This document shows, one piece after another, positions 45,596 through 55,290 of a stretch of 64,000 nt of DNA. Origin of the DNA: Pollenia angustigena (taxonomy: Eukaryota > Arthropoda > Insecta > Diptera > Polleniidae); NCBI GenBank assembly GCA_930367215.1, contig OV884059.1:150038511-150102510 (forward strand), written 5' to 3'. Every line of letters begins with the position of its first letter. The stretch's first letter is position 1. The position numbers and the translations under genes were made by a program. The notes below the pieces were generated by a model. It did not search any database. It saw nothing but the letters and a program-made list of their open reading frames with translations, and was not told where the DNA came from.

Positions 45596-45729
45596 TAAAC
45601 AGTTTTAGTGTTGCGCAAAAGCAATGATGTGACAATTGCAATTCTGTATATTTTGTTGTTGGATTGCAAACAAAAGCTACAATATTTTGCAGTTGAACTT
45701 TCGCAATACCATTCGCATCAAACACTGAA

Positions 45730-45870
45730 CTCCGCTATTTACACCTATTTACGCTATTTAAGAGATTTCTTCAGAGGTCGAAACAAATGATAATCTGAAG
45801 GTGCCAGACCGGGCTGTGTTGTGAATGTATTAAAACAACTTAGCCTAATCTAAATCGCAAATGGAAATTC
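45730..45870 (-). pseudogene. mariner transposase, middle fragment with internal deletion
   Basis: Minus strand: DRISICDL at the BEL junction, then after a deletion and frame change GLAPSDYHLFRPLKKSLK. The 'DLAPSDYHLF' box holds the third catalytic Asp region of mariner. The DRISICD text joins directly to KNLMDR at 55130 once BEL is removed. Confidence 0.75.
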
Positions 45871-45874
45871 GGTC
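45870..45874. repeat. 5-bp target duplication of the BEL element, left
   Basis: CGGTC at 45870-45874 and at 55126-55130, directly outside the two LTRs. Confidence 0.9.
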
Positions 45875-46631
45875 TGTTCAATAATATCACTTAAACTATA
45901 TTGAAACTAAAGTAGATTGGATACAGGATAAAAAATGTTCAATAATAGCACTTAAACTATATTGAAACTAAAGTAGATTGGTACAACAGTAGCACTTTAA
46001 CTATGTTGCAATTTGGTTTTGGATGGGCAACAACAGCACTTGAACCGTGTTGCTTTCTCTTAATTAAAAGTCTTGATTTACCTTTAGAATAAGAGTGTTT
46101 TTATTATTCATAATTTCCAACTTAAATACTAATTTTTTACACTAAAAACATATGAATAATTGCTTATGAAAAATCTGCTGACGGCCTATTTGTTATAAAT
46201 TGATTAATAATACATTGACCCATATTTCTGCCGAATTTACAATTATCATATGAACAAATAAACATTAAATTAAAGTCAATGAAACTTATAGCCAAAACAA
46301 AAAATATGTATGAAGTTGCAAATTTAAATAAACAAGAAAATAATCGTATGAACAAATAAACATTATTAAAGTCAATGAAACTTATGTACTACTAAGTAAG
46401 CAAAAGACAAAACAAAAAATATGTTTGAAGTTGCAAATTTAAATAAACAAAATTATTAAGTATTAAATTTCAATTTCAATGTCAAAACAAAAAAAAGTGT
46501 GTAACTTCAATGAACTTAAATTAAGCAGAGAATGGTTCAACAAACTTAAACGACAACAATTAAACAATAACAAAATAATCCATGTATTACGGAAATAATT
46601 AGGCAAGAACAAAATAAAATATGTATTAACA
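45875..46631 (-). repeat. BEL element 3' LTR (757 bp)
   Basis: Starts TG and ends CA on the plus strand. Contains two copies of a 61-bp block (TGTTCAATAATAKCACTTAA and onward) at its outer end, and a second imperfect ~100-bp duplication around 46250-46450. It differs from the other LTR at one base by eye (45887) apart from the MITE in that LTR. Confidence 0.93.
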
Positions 46632-46643
46632 TTGCTCCCCCCG
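46632..46643 (-). other. Polypurine tract of the BEL element
   Basis: On the minus strand CGGGGGGAGCAA directly precedes the 3' LTR; this is where plus-strand DNA synthesis would be primed. Confidence 0.85.
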
Positions 46644-46810
46644 TTGAGTGTAGCTCAAAATAAAAAATTAAATAAGCAAACAAATGGAAAAATTACTACT
46701 AAACTTTGAAGATTATGTGTCCGCGTTGTGCTGAGCTGGCATTCCTTCTCGTCTTATTGAAGCTGTGTAGATAGATCTTTTGCCTTTTGTTAGTTAGTTG
46801 TTGATGTTTG

Positions 46811-49800
46811 TTAAATGTGGACGGTGAATTCTGACGAGGCTTGTTGTTGACGGGGTGTGGGAACTGGAGTAGCAGCCTTTTTAGAATTTTGTCTTCTTGT
46901 GAGGTAAACTAAGATGCCAAGCGTGATTATTAGAGATGAGTAGCCGATGGTGATGTGATGGTAATTGTTGGTGTCAATTTTGTTCGGAAGCTGAAGAATT
47001 TTTTGTGTGTTCAAAGAGGTTTGTAGTTTTGTTAGATTTTTAACTTGTGATATATATTCGTTCGTATGGATTTCATTTAGCAATGGGTTTATACGTTCTT
47101 CATGGCTTTGTTTGGTGGTTTCCCAAAGATTAGTGTATGATGTTTTACTGGAGCTGGATATTACTTGCTGCCCCTTTAGTGTCATGAATTTATGTTTCAG
47201 GGTGCATATTGGTTCCAGTTCAAGCAAACCTGATCCTTCGAGGGTTAATTGGGTGATCTGTTGGTTGCATACCACTGTTGCTTGGGATTGAGATGGAAGG
47301 GAATATATCCATTTGTTTGGATGTCGTAGCGGTACCCATGATGCGGGTTTTTTGACATGCTGCACTGGGCAATCTAGCTGAGTTCTGTTGTGAAACAAAT
47401 TTATTTCACAACTACATGCTGATGAACCATGGTCATACTTTAGTTGAATCTTCGAACAGAGATATCGCTCTTTTGTGAGAAGTAAACATGAGTTGAATTC
47501 GAGATTACTGAGAGCGTAATACTGGTTGCGATCAGTGTTGATGACCAGAAACGTGGAGCATGGCTGAATTGAGATTAACGTGTTATTAACCCAATTTGGT
47601 ATTGGGACTATGCTGAAGACATCAAAACTATCACGTTCAATTAATGGTAACGTAATGCTAAATATTACTGTGTTTTCAGTGAGGCCTCCCTTAACCTTCA
47701 TTAGCTTGTACAACTGTAGCGTGTCTTCTTGGTTAACAGGTAGGTCTAGTGCTTCAGGGAGATGGAATCTTATTTTTTCCACTTCTTTTTGCAATTGGCG
47801 TGGAGTCAGGAGTAATGGACTGATGATGCCATGGTGAGTATTGGTGAGCACATCAAGAATTGATAATTGAGTGCGCTGTAGATTAGCTGCTGTAATTGTT
47901 AACTGAATGCAAAGTGATGAAAACAACCGGTAGAGCCTGTCCTGATGGTGTTCGTCTTTGCCAGCGAGTATCATGTTATGTATTTCGGCGATTTGGAAGT
48001 CAATTTGATCAAATTTTTTCTTTACAGCTCCTTGGTCTGCCTTCATGATGTTTATGGTTGAGTCAATAATTGAAGTCTGATTCTTTAGGAGATTAAGTAG
48101 ATGTGCTTCGTTTTCCTTGACCTTTGAAATTGTTTGTGCCATGTTCGTCGCATATTCGGAATCCAGTACACCAAATAGAGAATGGGCGATGTTCCCAACT
48201 AAATCTATTGCTGCTCTTTTTTTTCTTTTTCCGGAAAGTAACATACTGTCCATGGTGAGTTCATCTTCAGTATGTTCAAAATATTTTACCAGGTTAGTAC
48301 ATGTTGTCTTTTCTTGTATTTCCTTACATACATGGTTAAGTGTTTTTGTCCCTTCCGAGAAAATGGTTAACTCAGACCAAAATTCCTTTAAGTCATAGTA
48401 TATCAATAGTTGCCATTCTGTCGGTGATATTACTGCTGATCCGATTCCTTCGAAATGTATGCCTAATTTTCTTCCGAATTTTTTATTGTGTACTTGTGCA
48501 CCTACTATCAATGGAAGTAGCATAATTGCTATAATCACGGTGACTAAAGTGTGATTAAGAGAGGCACGTCTTCTCTTTTTAGGAATTTCATTGTCATTGG
48601 TTTGTGACGTGGTTGGTTCTTCTGAATCATCTTGGTTGTTGGTTCCACTTGAGTCTGTAGTGTTAATTGGTAGTGGTGCTAGTCGAGCAATTGGCCTTCT
48701 GGAAATGCCCTTTGCTGTTTTGACGTCCGCTACCCGTGCAAAGCCATCATCTCCATAGTGTACCTTTACAATCCTTCCTAAAGGCCATTGCAAAGGTGTT
48801 GTGTTATCTTCTTTTATGATGACCATATCACCAGGTCTTATGTTATTTTTTTGTGTTTGCCACTTATGGCGATACTGCAGTTCACAAAGATACTCGCGTG
48901 ACCATCTTCTCCAGAATTCCTCTTTGACATGAGTGACCAACTTCCATCTAGTCAACAGGTTGGTGTTTGGCTGTGTGTCTCCAATGTTGGCTTGTGCATT
49001 TATAGGTTCCCCGATGAGAAAATGACCGGGAGTGAGTGCCGCCAAATCATTTGGATTGTCTGACATGGGACTTATTGGGCGAGAGTTGAGAATACCTTCT
49101 ATCTCTATTACCACAGTATCAAGTTCTTCGTACGTCAATGTTGCTGTTGATACACTCCTTACTAGCAGATGTTTTGCGGACTTAACCGCCGCTTCCCATA
49201 AGCCTCCAAAGTGGGGCGCCCTTGGTGGGATGAAGTGAAATGCAATCCCTCTGGACGTACATTCGTTATGGATTTTTGCATGAGCGGAACTTTCATACAG
49301 TGAGTCCGACAGCTCCTCAAGTTTATTTTTTGTACCAACGAAATTTGTTGCGTTGTCACAGTATAGGTTTTTGCAGTGTCCTCTGCGGCTTGTAAATCGC
49401 TTTAATGCGCCTATGAAGGCTTCAGTGGTTAGCTCACTTACTAATTCTAAGTGCACAGCTTTAGTAGCGAAACAGCAAAATACAGCGATGTAGGCCTTGT
49501 GAGGCCTTTTTCCTCTTACTTTATAGTGAATCCAAAATGGTCCACAGAAGTCAACGCCAGAGTTGATAAATGGTCGTGCTGGTGTTATTCGTGCTGGTGG
49601 CAAGTTTCCCATAATTTGGTTAAGCAATTTTGGCCTTGCTCTAGTGCATTTTATGCAGTGTTGAACAGTTGATCGTGCTGCTGTTTTACCTTTTACTGGC
49701 CAATACCTTTGTCTTACGTGTGACAATAGCGCTTGGGGGCCACAGTGGCGATTCTTCTCATGTGTCATTTGCATTATTAACTTTGTTATTGGGTCATTGT

Positions 49801-52800
49801 ATGGGATTAACATTGGGTGCCTTGCGTCGTAAGGTAACGTTGATGATTCTAAGCGTCCTCCCACTCTGATAAGACCATTAGAGTCTAAAAATGGTGTAAG
49901 ATTGTTGTATGGGTTGCCTTTGGTCACTTCCTTATGTTTCAGCAAATGTTTTAACTCGTCACTAAAGTCTGCCTGCTGCATTGCCCTAACGATGACTATG
50001 AGAGCTTGCTCCAACTCGTGGGTTGATAACTCTAGTTCGCGCTGCTGCTTCTGTTTTCTGCTATTATTGATGAATCTGAGGATATATCCTGTCACTCTTT
50101 GCAGTGTTCTGAAAGACCCTTTATGATTTATCTGGTAGATTAGACTTGTTGAATTTTCACCTGTGGTTGTGATGGCAGTGACTTTCTTTAGTTCCATGTT
50201 ACTGTCGTCACTGATGGCCTTATGTTTTGAGAAGTTTTGTGGCCAAATTCCATCAGGTTTACAAAGAAACATGGGTCCGTAGAACCATAAGGGGTGTTCG
50301 GATAATTTTCTTGGCGAAAGACCACGTGACAGAACATCTGCGGGATTATCCTTTGATCTTACATGTCGCCATTGTTCGACAATAGATATTTCTTGTATTG
50401 CAGCTATTCGGTTAGCCACGAACGTTTGGTATGATGACGATGGTGAATGGATCCAGGCCAACACGATTTCAGAATCTGTCCATAGATATGTAGGGCTACT
50501 TTCAAGTTTTAAGTCCCGTTTAACCCTTGATGTTAACTGAGCTGCTAGCAGTGCTGCGCAGAGTTCGAGGCGGGGAAGAGTTTGGTTCTTCAAAGGTGCT
50601 ACCCGAGATTTTGCACATAGTAGTCGTACTATCACTTGATTGTTCGTGATGACTGATCTTATATAGATTGCTGCACCATACGCCTTTTCTGATGCGTCGG
50701 CAAAGGCATGAAGTTGTATATTCGATGCTATTTGTCCTGCGAACATATGTCGAGACATCTTTAGATTGTTGATATGTTTTAAATCATTGCGGAAGGTCAT
50801 CCATTTTGAGCAAAGGTCTTCGGGTAGCTCATCGTCCCATCCTAGTTTTAGTTGCCACAAATGTTGAATAAAGATTTTTGCCGTGACTACAATTGGTGAT
50901 AATAGCCCCAAGGGATCAAATAGTCTAGCTAGATCTGAGCAGACTGTTCGTTTAGTAATCTGATGGATTTCCCTTAAGCATACTTTAACACAGAACTGGT
51001 CAGAGGTTGGCATCCATGTTAATCCTAGGGTTTTGACCGTTTGGTTATTATCATTAGTAAAGTCGAAATTTACTTCTTTTTGTTCTTCTGTGGTGTTTTG
51101 TAGCAACTTCTGGTGATTGGCGGTCCATTTTTGTAATTTCAGACCATGTTTGCTTAGGATGTGTTTTAATTCTGTCTGAATCATTAAAGCTGTATGCAAG
51201 CTATCATCTCCCCCGATTCCATCATCCACGTAAAAGTTGTTTAGCAGGAATTGGGCTCCATGCGGATACTTTGTTTTATTTGATTCACCAATTTTTTGTA
51301 GACATTTTGTTGCTAAGTATGGTGCGGATCGGGTTCCGTAGGTGATTGTGTTCAGCTGGTAGTACTTTATTGGCATCTTCGGTTCTTCCCTCCAGATAAT
51401 TATTTGAAATTTTCTGTCTTCTGGCTGCATGAGGAATTGCCGATACATCTTTTCGATGTCAGTTGTGAATACGAACCGTGGTAAGCGGAAGCGAAGAAGA
51501 ATTGAGAATAGATCGCTTTGCACCGTGGGTCCTGTGTGCATTATATCATTCAATGATACACCGTCTGAAGTCTTAGTAGAGGCATCAAAGACTACTCGTA
51601 GCTTAGTTGTGCTGCTTTCAGGGCGAAGTATGCAGTGATGAGGAATGATATACATTGGTCTTGGCGTGGAATTTAGGTCAATTTGTGACATGTGGCCTAA
51701 TGCTTCGTACTCTTTCATGAACTTGACATATTGTGCCTTTATTTCGGGGGACTTCGCTAAGCTTCTTTCCAGTGACATAAATCGGTTGAATGCTGGATTA
51801 TGTGATTCTCCCAATGTATCAGGGTTGTTGCAGAATGGAATTTTTACCGTAAATCTTCCATTCCTATCGATTGTGTGAGTTTGTGCAAAATGATCTTCGC
51901 ACTGTTTATCTGAAGTTGATAGTCTTGTGTCGACTTGATTTAGAGTTTCGAGCTCCCAAAGTTGAGCAATGGCATTTTCTAAATTTGTATCGTCTTCAGT
52001 GCACATTCCACATACTGCACCTCTTGCTTCGTGTCCTCCTATCTTACCAGCAACGACCCAACCCAATAATGTATTTTGTAAAATCGGTAAATCGTTACCA
52101 AGTTTAACCTGACCCATTGCCATTAGTTGATGGTAAAATTCTGCCCCTAGTAAAACGTCTATTCTATCAGGGCGGTTGAATTTTGGATCGGCTAGCACTA
52201 GGTCTTTAGGAATTTGCCAGTGGTCAATTGTGATCGTTTGCGATGGTTGAGGCGGAATTATTTGTGGAAGAACTGCAGCCTCAAGTCTTGTATTAAAGTT
52301 GTTTATGCATGAGTGTAAGGCTATGTTTACGCGATGCTGCACTCTAGTGTTGCGTGAGCCTATACCGCTGATGCATATTGAGGTTGGTTTTAGTGAGATT
52401 CCAAGGCGTTTAACTAACCTTTCGCTGACAAGGTTTAACTGTGATCCGGAATCAAGGATTGCCCTACATTGTATCTCCTTGTTGTTTGATTGAACCTTGA
52501 TCATTGCTGTGCCCAGAAGGACGTAGTTAATTGTTTGAGCGTGGTTTGAAGCAGCGAGTGAAGTTGCGTTTTGCTGAATTTGCGGTGTTCTGGCGACGGA
52601 TGTTGTGCGTTCGTTAGAAACCAGGTTATTTGCTGCTGGTGCGACTTGGTTCTGGTTTGTGCCTTCTAGATGCAACAGAGTATTGTGTTTTTTGTTGCAC
52701 TTCATGCAATTTTTGCTAAGGCAGTTTTTAGCGTTATGACCAGGTTTTAAGCAGTTCACACAGCGCTTTTGCTTTTGAACAAATTGAAGCCTTGATACCG

Positions 52801-54145
52801 GTGACTGCTGAAGAAAAGTGTTGCATGCAAATAATGGGTGATTTCCCTTTTTGCACAGAATGCAGCATGGGTTGCCTTGGCACTCGGATGTAATCGAGGT
52901 ACACACTCGGGATTTGGAGTGTGGCGATTTTTCTTTTTCTGACATTGCTTCTACCGACTGAAAATTCCTTTCCAAGAAGTTCAGAAAATCTTTGATGGTT
53001 GGCACTTCTCGTGGCTGTAGAAGAGACTGTTCGTATCGGAGTCGTGTGGCCTGATCCAGCCCTTTAAGCAGCAAATGGATCAGCAATGGGTCCCATGATG
53101 AGGTGTCAATATCAAGGTTTCGAAGTGATAAAAGACACTCTTGAGTTTTATCATGTAGCGACTTGTAGTTGTCGCTTGACGTCTTGGTTGGAGCACTGAC
53201 TAGCTCCTGGATTAGTTTGCTCACCAATAATCTTCTGTTGTTGTAGCGCTCTACAACGAGGGACCATGCAGCTTCAAAGTTTTCTCCTGTGGTGGAGAAA
53301 TGTTTGATTAAATTTGCTGCTTCTCCCCCTAAATGGGTTTTTAGATACCACATTTTTTGCACGTTTGGTGTTGGTTGATGAATGATTAGGGACGAGAACA
53401 GATCATGAAATTCCTTCCACTTCATGTAGTCTCCTTCAAATTTGGGGATTGTTATCTTTGGAATTGGCACGGTGGATGATTCGGAACGCCCATTGTTGCA
53501 CTCATAATGACCCTGAATTGTTGTGTTGTTTCTGGAGGCTGCCCTGACCTGTTTTTCGAGCTGGATAAACCTCCCCATATTGTACCCGTGTTGAACGGCT
53601 TCACTGCATAGCTCCGCTATTTGGTAGTGCAAGCCTTCGATGTCTTGCCATAGCCTTGTGGCAGCTACGGCATCTTCAGATGTGAAATTGTCTTCCAATA
53701 GTCGGTCTATGGAGGACATCATGGCTGCTTGCCTGCGCATGAGTCTCACCAGCTCACCATTTGGTGCCGTGGCTTCCTCAGCAGCAGTGGCCTGACATTT
53801 ATCGTCTGGGCTGTTGTTCATTAGCCGCTTCGTGGCTTCAGGAGGACCGACCTTTAGCATTGAAGATTCGAATTCTTCCTTATATTGCTGCACGATGCCC
53901 ATGATTGAGCTGTAGTAATCCTTTACAAAGTAATCATGATCCAACGGGATCTTTTCCAGTAACCGAATCTGATTATCGGTACCTTCAAAACTTGCCCACT
54001 CCTCGTCAAGCCGTCTCAATCGTTCCTGGAAGTAGCTAATTGATGTTTTCCTTGAAGCTGGGTCCTTTTTGTAATTTCGGATGATGGCTTCAATCCGCTG
54101 TCCAGTCTGTTGCTGGCTGATGACAAGCTCTTCGAACGAGGTCAT
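46811..54145 (-). CDS. BEL/Pao gag-pro-pol-env polyprotein, 2444 aa
   Basis: One frame without stops. Approximate residues: gag-like region with DUF1759-type text 225-290; three zinc knuckles at about 427 (CILCKKGNHPLFAC), 460 (CVNCLKPGHNAKNC) and 478; aspartic protease DSG near 565; RT with YVDD near 970; RNase H about 1145-1240; integrase with an HHCC zinc region about 1465-1500 and catalytic Asp 1532, Asp 1597 and Glu 1651; a DUF5641-like domain near 1790. The last ~580 residues are env-like: a hydrophobic segment at about 1863-1885, a basic furin-type site (RKKR) near 1972 followed by a fusion-peptide-like stretch, N-glycosylation sites, and a C-terminal membrane segment at about 2396-2416. 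Env lies in the same frame as pol, as in roo. All catalytic residues I could check are present. Whether env is made by splicing or cleavage is unknown. Confidence 0.95.
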   Translation of the reverse strand: MTSFEELVISQQQTGQRIEAIIRNYKKDPASRKTSISYFQERLRRLDEEWASFEGTDNQIRLLEKIPLDHDYFVKDYYSSIMGIVQQYKEEFESSMLKVGPPEATKRLMNNSPDDKCQATAAEEATAPNGELVRLMRRQAAMMSSIDRLLEDNFTSEDAVAATRLWQDIEGLHYQIAELCSEAVQHGYNMGRFIQLEKQVRAASRNNTTIQGHYECNNGRSESSTVPIPKITIPKFEGDYMKWKEFHDLFSSLIIHQPTPNVQKMWYLKTHLGGEAANLIKHFSTTGENFEAAWSLVVERYNNRRLLVSKLIQELVSAPTKTSSDNYKSLHDKTQECLLSLRNLDIDTSSWDPLLIHLLLKGLDQATRLRYEQSLLQPREVPTIKDFLNFLERNFQSVEAMSEKEKSPHSKSRVCTSITSECQGNPCCILCKKGNHPLFACNTFLQQSPVSRLQFVQKQKRCVNCLKPGHNAKNCLSKNCMKCNKKHNTLLHLEGTNQNQVAPAANNLVSNERTTSVARTPQIQQNATSLAASNHAQTINYVLLGTAMIKVQSNNKEIQCRAILDSGSQLNLVSERLVKRLGISLKPTSICISGIGSRNTRVQHRVNIALHSCINNFNTRLEAAVLPQIIPPQPSQTITIDHWQIPKDLVLADPKFNRPDRIDVLLGAEFYHQLMAMGQVKLGNDLPILQNTLLGWVVAGKIGGHEARGAVCGMCTEDDTNLENAIAQLWELETLNQVDTRLSTSDKQCEDHFAQTHTIDRNGRFTVKIPFCNNPDTLGESHNPAFNRFMSLERSLAKSPEIKAQYVKFMKEYEALGHMSQIDLNSTPRPMYIIPHHCILRPESSTTKLRVVFDASTKTSDGVSLNDIMHTGPTVQSDLFSILLRFRLPRFVFTTDIEKMYRQFLMQPEDRKFQIIIWREEPKMPIKYYQLNTITYGTRSAPYLATKCLQKIGESNKTKYPHGAQFLLNNFYVDDGIGGDDSLHTALMIQTELKHILSKHGLKLQKWTANHQKLLQNTTEEQKEVNFDFTNDNNQTVKTLGLTWMPTSDQFCVKVCLREIHQITKRTVCSDLARLFDPLGLLSPIVVTAKIFIQHLWQLKLGWDDELPEDLCSKWMTFRNDLKHINNLKMSRHMFAGQIASNIQLHAFADASEKAYGAAIYIRSVITNNQVIVRLLCAKSRVAPLKNQTLPRLELCAALLAAQLTSRVKRDLKLESSPTYLWTDSEIVLAWIHSPSSSYQTFVANRIAAIQEISIVEQWRHVRSKDNPADVLSRGLSPRKLSEHPLWFYGPMFLCKPDGIWPQNFSKHKAISDDSNMELKKVTAITTTGENSTSLIYQINHKGSFRTLQRVTGYILRFINNSRKQKQQRELELSTHELEQALIVIVRAMQQADFSDELKHLLKHKEVTKGNPYNNLTPFLDSNGLIRVGGRLESSTLPYDARHPMLIPYNDPITKLIMQMTHEKNRHCGPQALLSHVRQRYWPVKGKTAARSTVQHCIKCTRARPKLLNQIMGNLPPARITPARPFINSGVDFCGPFWIHYKVRGKRPHKAYIAVFCCFATKAVHLELVSELTTEAFIGALKRFTSRRGHCKNLYCDNATNFVGTKNKLEELSDSLYESSAHAKIHNECTSRGIAFHFIPPRAPHFGGLWEAAVKSAKHLLVRSVSTATLTYEELDTVVIEIEGILNSRPISPMSDNPNDLAALTPGHFLIGEPINAQANIGDTQPNTNLLTRWKLVTHVKEEFWRRWSREYLCELQYRHKWQTQKNNIRPGDMVIIKEDNTTPLQWPLGRIVKVHYGDDGFARVADVKTAKGISRRPIARLAPLPINTTDSSGTNNQDDSEEPTTSQTNDNEIPKKRRRASLNHTLVTVIIAIMLLPLIVGAQVHNKKFGRKLGIHFEGIGSAVISPTEWQLLIYYDLKEFWSELTIFSEGTKTLNHVCKEIQEKTTCTNLVKYFEHTEDELTMDSMLLSGKRKKRAAIDLVGNIAHSLFGVLDSEYATNMAQTISKVKENEAHLLNLLKNQTSIIDSTINIMKADQGAVKKKFDQIDFQIAEIHNMILAGKDEHHQDRLYRLFSSLCIQLTITAANLQRTQLSILDVLTNTHHGIISPLLLTPRQLQKEVEKIRFHLPEALDLPVNQEDTLQLYKLMKVKGGLTENTVIFSITLPLIERDSFDVFSIVPIPNWVNNTLISIQPCSTFLVINTDRNQYYALSNLEFNSCLLLTKERYLCSKIQLKYDHGSSACSCEINLFHNRTQLDCPVQHVKKPASWVPLRHPNKWIYSLPSQSQATVVCNQQITQLTLEGSGLLELEPICTLKHKFMTLKGQQVISSSSKTSYTNLWETTKQSHEERINPLLNEIHTNEYISQVKNLTKLQTSLNTQKILQLPNKIDTNNYHHITIGYSSLIITLGILVYLTRRQNSKKAATPVPTPRQQQASSEFTVHI

Positions 54146-54201
54146 GGTGTATCCTTTCTCCTTGCTTGTTCAAATTAAATGAAAATCCTGTGCCTGATAC
54201 A

Positions 54202-54221
54202 GGATCACGTCGGGGTCACCA
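54202..54221 (-). other. Probable primer-binding site
   Basis: On the minus strand TGGTGACCCCGACGTGATCC starts five bases inside the 5' LTR. The leading TGG complements a tRNA CCA end; I cannot name the tRNA with confidence. Confidence 0.7.
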
Positions 54222-54226
54222 AAAAA

Positions 54227-55125
54227 TGTTCAATAATAGCACTTAAACTATATTGAAACTAAAGTAGATTGGATACAGGATAAAAAATGTTCAATAATAG
54301 CACTTAAACTATATTGAAACTAAAGTAGATTGGTACAACAGTAGCACTTTAACTATGTTGCAATTTGGTTTTGGATGGGCAACAACAGCACTTGAACCGT
54401 GTTGCTTTCTCTTAATTAAAAGTCTTGATTTACCTTTAGAATAAGAGTGTTTTTATTATTCATAATTTCCAACTTAAATACTAATTTTTTACACTAAAAA
54501 CATATGAATAATTGCTTATGAAAAATCTGCTGACGGCCTATTTGTTATAAATTGATTAATAATACATTGACCCATATTTCTGCCGAATTTACAATTATCA
54601 TATGAACAAATAAACATTAAATTAAAGTCAATGAAACTTATAGCCAAAACAAAAAATATGTATGAAGTTGCAAATTTAAATAAACAAGAAAATAATCGTA
54701 TGAACAAATAAACATTATTAAAGTCAATGAAACTTATGTACTACTAAGTAAGCAAAAGACAAAACAAAAAATATGTTTGAAGTTGCAAATTTAAATAAAC
54801 AAAATTATTAAGTATTAACATCCAGTTCATCGATTTCGAACGTTAACGTTCGCATAGAAAATTATATGTAAAACAAAAACAATATTCGAAAATTTGTTTT
54901 TGTTTTAAATGTAGTTTTCTATGCGAACGTTGACGTTCGACATCGTTAAACAGGCAGTAAATTTCAATTTCAATGTCAAAACAAAAAAAAGTGTGTAACT
55001 TCAATGAACTTAAATTAAGCAGAGAATGGTTCAACAAACTTAAACGACAACAATTAAACAATAACAAAATAATCCATGTATTACGGAAATAATTAGGCAA
55101 GAACAAAATAAAATATGTATTAACA
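54227..55125 (-). repeat. BEL element 5' LTR (899 bp, with MITE)
   Basis: Same as the 3' LTR plus 142 bp: a 139-bp hairpin MITE and a 3-bp duplication. 757 + 142 = 899, so no other length change has occurred since integration. Confidence 0.93.
54819..54957. mobile_element. 139-bp hairpin MITE, copy 2 (inside the BEL 5' LTR)
   Basis: Starts CATCCAGTTCATCG, ends AAACAGGCAG; stems carry CGAACGTTAACGTTCG and its partner, around a CGAAAATTTGTTTTTG centre shared with copy 1. TAA at 54816-54818 and 54958-54960. The other LTR has the uninterrupted empty site TATTAAATTTC. Confidence 0.95.
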
Positions 55126-55130
55126 CGGTC
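55126..55130. repeat. 5-bp target duplication of the BEL element, right
   Basis: CGGTC, matching 45870-45874. Confidence 0.9.
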
Positions 55131-55290
55131 CATTAAATTTTTCACTATTAATTCAAATGGCATCCAAACATCGAGCTTCTTTGTGTATCCAGCTTTCTTC
55201 AAATAGTTGGTAACTGCTTGGAGATTAATGCCTAGTTCCCTAGCAACGCCCAAGCTGCATACGTGCTGGTCATTCTCAATTTTTATTTAT
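55131..55290 (-). pseudogene. mariner transposase, N-terminal helix-turn-helix fragment
   Basis: Minus strand: LGVARELGINLQAVTNYLKK, then AGYTKKLDVWMPFELIVKNL and MDR at the BEL junction. This is the end of the mariner DNA-binding region ('..VARELG...V..HLKKAGY.KKLDVWVPHELT'). The next codons are found at 45870 on the far side of BEL. The extreme N-terminus and 5' end are not recognised beyond 55290. Stops and a large internal deletion show it was dead before or after the BEL insertion. Confidence 0.85.

Larger units (their letters stand above)
45875..55125 (-). mobile_element. BEL/Pao (roo-like) LTR retrotransposon with env, complete
   Basis: A 9.25-kb element on the minus strand: 5' LTR, primer-binding site, one continuous gag-pro-pol-env frame, polypurine tract and 3' LTR, flanked by a 5-bp duplication CGGTC. 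The order protease-RT-RNase H-integrase, the gag DUF1759-like region and the 5-bp duplication place it in BEL/Pao. The fused env resembles the roo lineage. Near-identical LTRs and an unbroken frame indicate a recent insertion. It cuts a mariner pseudogene, so it is younger than that. It carries a 139-bp MITE in the 5' LTR. Confidence 0.95.

Noticed and set aside
47007..53000. Plus-strand open frames opposite the BEL polyprotein
   Set aside because: All are short and antisense to a continuous 2444-codon frame with clear domains.
46164..54707. Identical 63-codon frames in the two LTRs
   Set aside because: They lie in LTR sequence repeated by the element's biology, with no domain or start context; coincidental frames.
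54843..55253. 136-codon minus-strand frame as one gene
   Set aside because: Its first part is the mariner HTH fragment and the rest runs into the BEL LTR and the hairpin MITE, so it is a chimera made by insertion.
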